Shown: positions 55,366-64,000 of the stretch, one piece after another
Position numbering within the stretch: position 1 is the first letter of the stretch
How the letters are laid out: every line of letters begins with the position of its first letter
Source: Nereocystis luetkeana
Taxonomy: Eukaryota > Sar > Phaeophyceae > Laminariales > Laminariaceae
Direction of reading: 5' to 3'
Assembly (NCBI GenBank): GCA_031213475.1
Contig: JARUPZ010000018.1
Location: forward strand, 5,617,680 to 5,681,679
Length of the DNA: 64,000 nucleotides
Notes under the pieces: generated by a model
The model's database searches: none
What the model was told of the DNA's origin: nothing
What the model saw: only the letters and a program-made list of their open reading frames with translations
Program-made: the position numbers and the translations under genes

Positions 55366-58300
55366 AGAGCCAACAGACTTTGCTCGTTAAATGTGCGAGG
55401 GGGAGGGACCGAGAGGGGCCGATGGTTTGAAACGATAGTTATGACTCAGTTGCCATGATTTTGCGGTCCGAGTTTGTTTTGGCTGCATTTTTTTTTCCCG
55501 CGAGCCAAGACCTGGCGGCCGTGAATTGGGTCACGTCTAAATCCTGGGAGCCAACACGATTTTTTGCTCCGGAGACTGTTAGCAAACAGCAGCCGGTGAG
55601 ATTTGCAGTACACCCCCCAAAGAGTTGGTAGGAGAGAAAAGCCGATGTATGAAAGGTTTTGATAAAACCATGTGTAACAGAGCTTGCGGCGTTCGTCGCT
55701 TTTGTTTTTTGTGGGCAGGGGGGGGAGGGGGAGGGAGGGGGGGAGGGGGGGTGTTGCACTGGCTGTCTCTATAGTTAGTGTGTGGGTACCTTAAAAAACA
55801 TGTACCTGTTGCGAACTATGTGGGTGGGCGCGTCTTCGTTCTTGTGCAATCCGTGAAACACCGTGCATGGTGCAGGAAAAGCACACCGCTGCATGTTGTG
55901 TATGTGTGATGGCGTTGGAGGGCATCGGGCGGCGAGGTTACAGGCCTGATCGATTTGTCGGGGGGGGGGGGGCGACGAGAGATCGGTGGTCCCTCATCTG
56001 CCCCCCTTCGACTCTTGGGTGTGTGGGTGTGGGTGTGGGTATTAATGGTCGTCCGAGTGCTCTTTTTTTGCAGTGGCACGTGCGCTCGTGATGGTACCAT
56101 GCGAGCGGTAACTATATATACATCCATCGAGAGCGTTGAAGCAGTGCCTTTTCTATCCACCTATCTACCCTACCTACCGTCATGGTGATTTTGCCATCAT
56201 TAGTGTTGTTCTTCAAGCGTAACCCAAGCTGGAGCGACAATCGCGTGATATTTTCGAACAAGTCCTGCCCTGAACGGCGCTGTGCCCACCTGGCTTGGTT
56301 CTGTTGCTGCAGAGTTCCCCCTGTTACCTCTTATGCTTGAACGGAAATTATTTTCAAATGCCTCGCTGTTTCAAGCCGTTTCGTCTCCTCGCTTTTTTCA
56401 AGTGTTATACTTTTTCGTGCGCGTCGTGTCACCCGCATCGGGTACGACCCTCTCACTACCTCCTAATGATTGACGCCCAACCACAAACGGAAACTCGGTA
56501 GCTGACAGACGCGCCTGCTTCACACTCTACCGCGAAACACACACCGGGGAACAGCATGCGCATTCGTTTATTTGTGAAGCGCTACATGTGAGCCGGCCGG
56601 CCGGCCGGCCTCACGTTGAGGCTTGAGTGACCCGAAAACATCGGTCGGTTTGACACGTCTCACGTTAGGGGTGTTCGTTTGATCGGGTCGGCTCCTCGGA
56701 GAATTCGACCTATCCGGGCATGACCTTCGGGATATTCGAGGTCACTCGTACGGGTATCTACAGATTGGTGGGACGAGAGAACCGCAGTGTTAAAGGATAT
56801 TTGTCGGAGCACTCAATAAAACTTCCCCGTGTTTTAACGGGTACTTCAACGAAGAGGTGCAGAACAACCGAACACCTCCAAGAGACACTTCGAGAATGTG
56901 GGGAAAATAACGGCGTGGGGCCATGATTTATCGGGTAACCTTGCGTTTCCATCTTCGTGGTACACGGAGTGCAGTGTAACAGTGCTTAAGAGCTTTTGCA
57001 GGAACAGGCTGTTTGGTCCAGCCAGCCCGCGTGCATGTGCCCTCCGGTTTTTTGTCTAGAGATGGAGATTCGAAGGAATTTAGGATCAAGAGCACCGCTC
57101 GACAGCCTGGCACAAGAAAAACTGTGTATCACCCGAGGGTCCTCGTTTCTGGCACTGCAGATGAAGCTATATACACTTTACATTGTGTGTCGGTTGTATA
57201 CGAAGTACATGGTACCAGATACCAGGAAAAGCAGACGGCGCATGAAGCATGCACGATCTGCACCAAATCGCTTCCTGCACGAAGACTTGAGCAGCACAAA
57301 CCCGAACATCAGGCCTGTGCTGGATCTCTGCTGACCTGCAACATATCCAGGAAGTATATCGCACACAGGCATTGCTTACGGCATACTGGTGCATTGCGTC
57401 GAAACGATGGCAGGTTTTGAAAGACCATGGAAGTGTGGTTAGTTTTACCGATCCGCTGGAGGGTAAAAAAAATAAAGAATAAAAAAACATAGGAACGAGT
57501 AAACGTAGTGTACAGTGGTACGACAACCAAAAATTGCGCAAGGCTGCATCCTGGCGTCCACAGCTGTCTGATTCCGCCCCCCCTCGAAGAGGGGATATAC
57601 GTAGTGTCCGTGCGCTGAATCGCTGTGGGTCGACGGTCTTTATACTGAATAGTTACATGTTGACAGATAGCCTTTGTAAAATCGTCCTTCTGACGGCTGT
57701 ACTACTGTATCAACCTGGGGAGTCCCCGACCTATAACCCTTGACGAGGTCATACAAGCCATGGCCCGCGCGGTCGAAATACCGCACGCAGTTTTCGCGTA
57801 CGAGTTTTGACGATTTCTTCGGGCTCAGCACAGCTGGCGTGTCTTTTTAATTCGAAGATATCCAAATGTGTCATACCAAGGTACCGTAGATATTAGTTGT
57901 TCCACAGTGCCAACTGAGGTTTTTGTATTCATTTTCGAGCATTGATGCCCGTCCGTCCGATGACACCGCACACCAGGCCTACTCGCGCACTTGTAGCATA
58001 GAAGTAGCTGTTGTATTTCCACGAGCTGGAGCAGCACGTTTGGACCCCCAGCTCAGACGGGGAGAGTGTGGGACCTCTCCCCACGTTGACGCGGTCTGTA
58101 ACACCTTCTCCTGCGACAGCTACAGACGCAACGACAGTTATGCTCTCTCCCTACCCCGACCTCCACCTCTCTTCTCTCCGTGTCCACGCTACTATTAATA
58201 CTACGGCTCCTACTGCCACCATCGCTTGAGTAAACCGTGTCAGATTTATAAAAGCCTGCGTACGCTGGTGACAGGGAGAAGGCCAAGCGCCTTACAAACA

Positions 58301-59814
58301 ACACTCGATACAAGCCATTCCTCACACCACCCCCCCCCCACACCTTGCTTAAATCAGTGTTGTACGACTGGAGGTACGGTCGGCACACTGCGAGCCCTCT
58401 CGACGAAAGCGAACCAAAATTGGTGTCGCTTGATCCTTTCGAGTCCCGCCACGCATTATCTTTCTTACGTTCGTATTCGCAGCCCGCCGCGTCGTTCTAC
58501 GTACTGATCCCCACTGCAGACTGCGGACACGCGCAAACATCCGTATGGGTGCACCCAAACACCCGATACGTTTTTGGATCACAAGAATTTCGGGACTGCA
58601 ACAACCGCCATCGCTTTCGACGGCAGAGAAATGCAATTGCTTCGCCGAGTGGAACACAGGCGACAACGAGTATCACTCATCACGACAAACATACTGTTCT
58701 CAGCGCACCGAGAATATCTCAGTTGCACTGTGTATCGATCCTGCGGAGTGCGCAACATGAAGCGACAATACCGCACACACACAAACACACGTGCACTCAA
58801 CACAACGCCAACCACGCAACACGCCACTCATACTGCTTTCGCACGAATGACTCTCATGAAACAACGATAAAACGTCGACACCACTCGAGGTGAAAGGCCA
58901 AACATTTCCGAAGAAAAAAAAACGGCCTGCATGCTCGTAGCGGGGAAGTTTTGGTTCTACGAGCTGCGCAACCAGAGCGAAGTTCGACCGAACAAGAAAA
59001 AAAAAGAAAAAAACAAGCCTTCACGCCAGGCAGAAAAATACAGCAAGACTGAGGCAACGAAAGGGCCACGACAAAATGTCCTCTTGGCGCCTTCGTCGGG
59101 CGACAAGAAAACGGCCATAACGCGTGCCACCAGGCACATCAAACACTGCAAACCAACGGGGGCGGGCGCGGCCAACCCTTCCACAAACAGAGCCCTGCCC
59201 GTAGGTTTCTCATTACCAAGAGCCAAAACAACTACTGTACTCGAGGGCGAGGTAAGCTAATACCCCGCCCCTCTCCCTTCCCGCCCTCCACTCATTCGCG
59301 CTCGTCGTCCCCCCCCCCCCCCCCCCCCGCAAAAAAAAAAGCAAACGTCATCGGACCGCCGCAAATGTTTGCGGCGTATATGCAGCACGCGAGGCTATCA
59401 AGCCACACCTTTCACCGCTCGCGAAAACAGCACAGCATGCTGTTGCCAACCACCGTGGGCCCTTCGACGAATCCGCAGCACAACAATTTCACTCTAGTTC
59501 CAAGTAGTTTGTCCCCCAAAACGTGGGTCGGTGGGCGGGCGCAGTTCACACAAGGGCTATTGAGCCAAAAGTCATGCTAGCCTCTTACCGCCACGCATCC
59601 CCGACCGTGCACCTCGGTCGAAAAAAATGGCCTATAAACACCTCATTTGACATATTTTTTTGACGTCGAGGGCCACGCCTCTGCCATCCTCTGCGCCTCA
59701 CGTGGGTTCGCCGAGAGAGACCATGGCGGCCAGCTACGGCGTAGTCTGCGAACCGATGGCGTCGTAGCCAGCACTGTGAAGTCGGGTGCCGACGAAGGGG
59801 GAGGGGGGGGAGGG
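55366..59814. other. No gene recognised with confidence
   Basis: Includes a (GGGA/GGGGG) run near 55715-55750, a four-unit CCGG block near 56593-56608, and frames at 57013-57420 (Cys/His-rich end) and 58345-58893 without a secure domain. A frame at 58931-59260 is Lys-rich. None has convincing splice bounds. Confidence 0.3.
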
Positions 59815-59875
59815 GGGGGGGGGGTACTCGATATCTTGCATAGCCATAGACGTACGGGGAGGGGGGGGGGGGGTG
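59815..59875 (-). mobile_element. Possible R1 tail fragments between G tracts
   Basis: GTACTCGATATCTTGCATAGCC and ATAGACGTACGGGG resemble the reverse complement of the R1 3' end, flanked by G tracts as in other R1 tails. Too short to be sure. Confidence 0.35.
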
Positions 59876-60672
59876 AAGAAAATGGAAACCGGCTTTGTTA
59901 ACTCTTTTAGGACACAACTGTAGTTCGAAGTCATCACCTAAAAAAACTGGCAAGCGCGGTCTTATCCACCCGACGACAGTAGCAAATAGTCGTTATGGAC
60001 AGTAATAAATACCAGTGTCGTTGTGCTGCCCTACGCGCGTGTCGTTGCACTTCGGGCACACCTCCTACCCCAGCAGCCAGGCGGCTGCATTCGATGTTGT
60101 GACCGCCATCAGCGGTTCCGACACTTGCTACCTACCTCGGGACAGACCCGGCACCTCTGTAGGTCGTCTTATCGACCCGGTGGGGCGGTGGTGGTGGCGG
60201 TGGTGGTGCGAGCGAGGGTTTCGTGGGACGGCGCGCGGCGGCTGGGCTCCTCGTTGCGAGCGTGGGTGACTGACTTGCCGCGGGCCCCCCTTCACCAGCC
60301 ATCAAAGCCAATAAAATCAAATGATGTGCCTCAACGGCAGTACTTGCAGCTTACAGCACATTTCCTCACTCCAATGAGCGCTACATAGGACGGCAGACGG
60401 AGAGAAGGAAATAGGCCTCAGCGGCCTTCGCGCAACCCTCTCGCGCCCGACGCGAGTTATGTGTGATCTTCCCACATACATGGTTGCACGCGCGCGGGAA
60501 AACAACGTCCTTGAACGCCAACGCATCATGTCTGCACCTGAACAGTAAAACTATTGAAGAGGTTCATCACGGCGTTCTCCCCAACGCGCAAAAATACAAA
60601 CCGAAACTACACAAGCATGTTCAGCCAGGCCTGCCCCTGCTCCCACTTCCGCGGCAGGTCAGGTCTTCCGAA

Positions 60673-60700
60673 CTACGGGGGCTGCCGCACTCGAACTTCC
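60673..60700 (-). CDS. GH5-like gene, terminal exon
   Basis: Acceptor TTGAGCAG. One base completes the split Arg, then 'EVRVRQPP' and TAG. It is very short and was chosen because acceptor, phase and stop all agree. Confidence 0.55.
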
Positions 60701-63700
60701 CTGCTCAATAGCATGTCCGTACCGAAACAAAAACAGCCTACCGCCTCCTCCGCTCCAGGTACTCAACACGAACAAGGCATGAAAGGACACGCGTCCTCTC
60801 AACAACTTCACGATGGCGTCGTCCACCTTCACCCCCTTCCTCTACCCCACAACCCGCAGTCCACCGCCCACCCGCCCGCCTTGGCTCACCTGAAGACGGC
60901 CGGCATCCACCCGCTTGCCCCGACCCCACCGCTAACCGGCTGTCCGTTGCCGCCGCCACCGCCGCCGCGGCGTTTGATGCGGCCGAGCGCCAAAGTCGCC
61001 GCCACCCCAGCCATCGCGCCGACCACGACGAGCAGAGTCATCATCGCGGGTGAACTGCTTGCGTCTGTGCCGTGCGTGTCCTGTGATATTGGAAGGGCCG
61101 CAGTTGGGCGCATATAAAGCGGAGGCGAAACGGGGGGGGTGGGGTAACATTGTCCTTCAGAGAAACACGGGATGAGGCATTGGGGTTGTGGGCATAGGGG
61201 GGACGGACGGGGGGAGATAAAAGAGCCACCAGGATGAACACGAAATGAGGCATTTCAGTGGGCTTCCTTCTAGTGCGGAGACCGTTGAGAGCGAGTGCTT
61301 GTGTCGTCGGCTGATACTAAAATGACCGGTTCGCCCTAATACGCGAGCATCCTGTTTACACCCGACGGCTTGGGATCTAGACGGCATTCCTCAATGCGCG
61401 GCGTCTATGGGCGCTCTGAATTAACGCCAAAGGTGAAACCTTCGTTTGCAGCTTTGTGCGCATGCATGCGGTCGGAAAAACGACCGATGCGAGGTCATTC
61501 CTGCGAAAAACCGGGGGGGGGCGAGGGAGAGGCGTGCGGGTGGCGCAAGGGGGATACTGATCGCAAAAATTAAGCCTACCGGTAAAAATTCCCGGCGGCA
61601 ACCACCGCACACCGGGCCGGACCGCGTCCAGCTCTTGCCAACGCCTACCCCTCCTCATCCCTCTCATCCTCTCACCTCTCTCTCACCCCAGTGCGCGCCC
61701 CCACCCTCAAGCGTGCCCTGACGCCTAAACACACACAATCCAAACCCCCAACGACACGCACAACCAACCACCCCCGGCTTTGCATCACAACACCTAAGAT
61801 CTAACCAACGTCCTGGCTCATTAAGGGGCTGTATGCGTAGGCCTTTGCCGATACCATGGTTGAAATATACTCGATATCGTTCAACACTGTAAGCATAAAC
61901 CTACTCCTAACCCTACCCATAACCCCGACCGCCTGGGAATATTCTCATAATGAACCTGTGATGAGGCGCTATATATATTATCGTTGAGCTATCATGGCCG
62001 TTTTTATGGTTCTGCGAAATGTAACATCTATTAATAGTGTCGATTGTCAACCATTGATCGAAAAAAAGCTGGGCCGAGTCGCCAACCATTCTTGCCGCTC
62101 ACCGTCGTCGCGAACTCTGCTGGCGCCACGCCCTCTCCCTGCGGTGCGGCCCCTCCCCCTCTCCCTCCTTCTCCTCCTTCTCCTCCTCCTCCTCCTCGCA
62201 CCCCCGCTTGATCTTGGCGGCCGTAGGACCCCGCCGTGGCGTCAAGGTCGGCAGAGCCGTCCTCCTGCTCGTCCGAGGAGGAAACGGAGGAGGAGGAAGT
62301 GGGGGTGGAGGTCGGGGTGGTGATGGGCTCCATCCAGTCGACGTCGGGAGGGTGTATGCAAGCATCGGACGGGAACTTGGTGTCGATGAACCCGTGGTCC
62401 ACGGCGAGTCGGAAGGACCAGTACTTGGATGCTTGCTCGTTTTTCTCTGCGGAATAGGAGGGAGAGGAAGAGGGCGCGGGAGGGGGGGGGGGGGAAGAGA
62501 AGGAAAGGAAGAAGGGGGAGGGGGGGGGGGGGGAGGAGGAAGAGGAGGGGGGGTGAGGAGGACGAGGAGGAGGACGAGGAGGAGGGGGAGGAAAAAACAA
62601 AGAGGATGAGGACGAGGACGAGGCAGGAATGCAGGGGGTCAAGTGGAATGGGTGAACATTCGAAAAATTGGTGGATGCGGGGGGCGGGGGTGTCGTACAT
62701 TGTAGTACGCCAAGCCTTGCCGAATCAGCAACAACGCGTCTCCGAAAACGCGATCTGGGGATTGCAGCGTATCGGAATGTGAGTGTAATTCGAGCTCTAG
62801 CTGCGCTTTCACCCATACCATATATGTTAAGAAGTCCTTCCGCGCGCACAGATACAGCCGCCGAGTCTTAAGGCACCGACAGGAGTTTCCACATCTTCGA
62901 GGACGTGATCCCCCCGCATCGAGCCAAAAAACGCACAACGCAACTCACCGCTCGTTTCTGCTTCTGAGCATGGACGACGTTTTCTACACGCCTCGTTTTA
63001 GCCAATGGTGGATCCTCCCACCGGGCCGACCGCACACAGTTCATGCCCGGTTCGAGGCGTAGAGGCTACGGCGCGAGGTATTCTACGAGGTATAAACGAG
63101 GGGAGTGTGGGGTATGCTCGACATCATGAATGGCCGTAGGTGGGGGGGGGGGGGGACGTACTCGATAGGAGTGATGTATTCGATCTCATGCATGGTCGTA
63201 GTCGTATGACCATAGACCCTCGCATCCCTACAATGCCGGGACGGAGCACGTCGGGTTTTCACCGACCAGGCAGACATTGCTTGCACCAAGCGTGAAGCGC
63301 CGTGAGGTGTCTGGCGAGTCGCATGAAGGGTGAGCTGCATCCTCCTAAAAACCGCTTTTGAGGCGGACTTGCATGTGGATGACAGCTTCAATGAGTTGTT
63401 TTAATTTCCGGTGTAGGCATTTCCAGAGACAGCAATGGCGGGGGGGGGGGGGGGAGCTCACCGAGATGATCCTCGAGCTTCCAAGTCCAGAACGACCAGC
63501 CCATCTCCCTCTCAAACATGCCAATCTGGCGCATGGCGAAGGAGCGGGTGTGCTCTTTCCACCAGGTCGCGTGCTCGCGCTCCGCCAGATTGTTACACTG
63601 TCCGTAGTCGGCAAACCTGTCCGTAGGGGAAAAAAAAAAAATAACAATTCGGAAACGCCGCGCGAGCGTCGAAATGTGACACACAGTCACCAAACAAAAG

Positions 63701-64000
63701 CACGTTTCCCACTCACCCTTTTATCACTGCAAAAAGCTATTATCGGTCTGACCGGAAATATAAGGTACTTTTTGTACCAAATGTGGAAATCGAAAAGTAC
63801 CCTACATTCTTGAAGAGACCGGGTGCATTTCTGAAGGGAGGGGTGAAAAGCCGCGCAAAGCAGGAGCGACTGGTTCCTTCGTAAACGGCCGGGCCTTGGG
63901 AACACCTGTTATTGGTGAGAGCGAAGGTGACACGCAAATCCCCCGCCGCCCCCTTCCCCAAAGTGGTGGTGCAAGGACAAGGGCAGCCGTCATATTGTGA
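60673..64000 (-). CDS. GH5-type glucanase with C-terminal membrane anchor (3' part, runs off the window)
   Basis: Five minus-strand exons join with matching phase at every junction. The readable protein has the final part of a GH5 exo-beta-1,3-glucanase-like barrel, 'MFEREMGWSFWTWKLEDHL' then 'SKYWSFRLAVDHGFI', matching the family's GWxFWTWK and W-S-F/Y strand. It continues with a Ser/Thr/Asp/Glu-rich linker, one transmembrane helix ('MMTLLVVVGAMAGVAATLAL') and a basic Gly-rich tail ending 'EVRVRQPP'. By family the enzyme hydrolyses beta-glucans, and the anchor would hold it at a membrane with the catalytic part outside. The catalytic glutamates and signal peptide lie beyond position 64000, so activity cannot be judged. 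No operon-like context applies. Confidence 0.75.
60701..60889 (-). other. Intron of the GH5-like gene
   Basis: 189 bp between donor CAG|GTGAGC and acceptor GAGCAG. Confidence 0.55.
60890..61080 (-). CDS. GH5-like gene, transmembrane exon
   Basis: Acceptor ATATCACAG, donor CTTCAG|GTGAGC. 'DTHGTDASSSPAMMTLLVVV' leads into one hydrophobic helix, then GRIKRR as positive stop-transfer residues, then a Gly-rich tail. Confidence 0.75.
61081..62102 (-). other. Intron of the GH5-like gene
   Basis: 1.02 kb. No repeat family or exon recognised. A telomere-like TAAACCTACTCCTAACCCTA stretch lies near 61896-61915 but does not form an array. Confidence 0.55.
62103..62446 (-). CDS. GH5-like gene, barrel end and Ser/Thr linker exon
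   Basis: Acceptor TTCCGCAG. The first two bases complete the split Glu. 'KNEQASKYWSFRLAVDHGFI' then 'DTKFPSDACIHPPDVDWMEP', then a Ser/Thr-, Asp/Glu- and Gly-rich linker to ACG|GTGAGC. Confidence 0.8.
62447..63461 (-). other. Intron of the GH5-like gene with an R1 copy
   Basis: 1.02 kb. An R1 copy starts about 20 bases after the donor. A stretch at about 62700-62850 reads an open 'TYMVWVKAQLELELHSHSDT' on the minus strand, but joining the two flanking exons directly preserves phase and family sequence, so it is not needed as an exon. Confidence 0.6.
63112..63440 (-). mobile_element. R1 repeat copy in a GH5-like intron
   Basis: On the minus strand: CATTGCTGTCTCTGGAAATG, CAGCTCACCCTTCATGCGAC, CGGCGCTTCACGCTTGGTGC, GAGGGTCTATGGTCATACGA and a C-rich tail near 63150. 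It is in the same sense as the host gene. Confidence 0.8.
63462..63616 (-). CDS. GH5-like gene, GWxFWTWK exon
   Basis: Acceptor CTACGGACAG, donor CTCG|GTGAGC. 'FADYGQCNNLAEREHATWWK' then 'EHTRSFAMRQIGMFEREMGW' and 'SFWTWKLEDHL'. One base at the start and one at the end are shared codons, both agreeing with neighbours. Confidence 0.85.
63906..64000 (-). CDS. GH5-like gene, exon cut by the window edge
   Basis: 'SQYDGCPCPCTTTLGKGAAG' then 'DLRVTFALTNN' to AG|GTGTTC. Its split Arg joins the next exon in phase. The 5' end is outside the window. Confidence 0.6.

Noticed and set aside
57013-57420. Cys/His-rich open frame as a zinc-finger gene
   Set aside because: CTICTKSLPARRLEQH spacing fits no family I know and exon bounds are lacking.
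58345-58893. Possible DDE transposase piece
   Set aside because: The stretch around LLRRVEHRRQRVSLITTN faintly recalls bacterial-type transposases, but no catalytic residues could be placed.
61880-61935. Internal telomere repeat
   Set aside because: A few AAACCTA/CCTAACCCTA words only; no tandem array.
62700-62850. Open minus-strand stretch as an extra GH5 exon
   Set aside because: Skipping it keeps phase and joins the two family-conserved exons directly.

Overview
This is a nuclear contig from an intron-rich eukaryote, most likely a stramenopile and possibly a brown alga. That assignment is inference. It rests on roughly balanced base composition, long GT-AG introns with C-rich acceptor tracts, many G/C homopolymers, CTG-type repeats, Ty1/copia and tyrosine-recombinase fossils, and a GH5-like glucanase with a C-terminal membrane anchor. 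No rRNA gene, intact tRNA or CRISPR array was seen. Gene density is very low and most of the window is repeats.

Layout. 0-7.8 kb: a tRNA-derived SINE, a fossil copia element with two LTRs (about 1.19-5.99 kb), a 62-bp palindrome, a CCATGG-rich minisatellite, a MITE and a second SINE. 9.7-12.5 kb: CTG-rich DNA around exons of an unrecognised cysteine-rich protein. 13.8-14.5 kb: fossil recombinase fragment and a short GTT-headed repeat. 16.3-21 kb: a satellite of about 165-bp monomers carrying a nested MITE, a diverged relative of it, and an (AAT)n tract. 22-24.4 kb: fossil tyrosine recombinase and a possible protease scrap. 27.2-29.1 kb: copies of a new interspersed repeat, called R1 here, and a minisatellite. 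29.58-33.29 kb: a non-autonomous hAT transposon with a perfect 8-bp target duplication. 33.4-35.6 kb: a duplicated block, a piggyBac-type MITE and a large fold-back repeat. 35.6-42 kb: almost nothing recognisable. 42.5-54.3 kb (+ strand): the best gene, a coiled-coil plus seven-blade WD40 protein in at least nine exons, resembling the U5 snRNP 40K protein. 54.9-55.4 kb: minisatellite. 60.7-64.0 kb (- strand): the 3' half of a GH5-type glucanase gene running off the right edge.

Two things deserve most attention. First, the octamer ACCTGGTA/TACCAGGT, core palindrome TACCWGGTA, occurs 30 times by my count against about 2 expected. In two places a repeat copy carries it as a short insertion that its sister copy lacks, so it looks like a mobile or repair-added micro-sequence. 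Second, R1 copies lie in introns of both recognised genes, and in the WD40 gene their C-rich tails lie just upstream of several splice acceptors.

The two genes show no functional link: one is probably nuclear, the other a membrane-anchored carbohydrate enzyme. Exon boundaries were fixed by splice consensus and phase agreement, not by transcript data.
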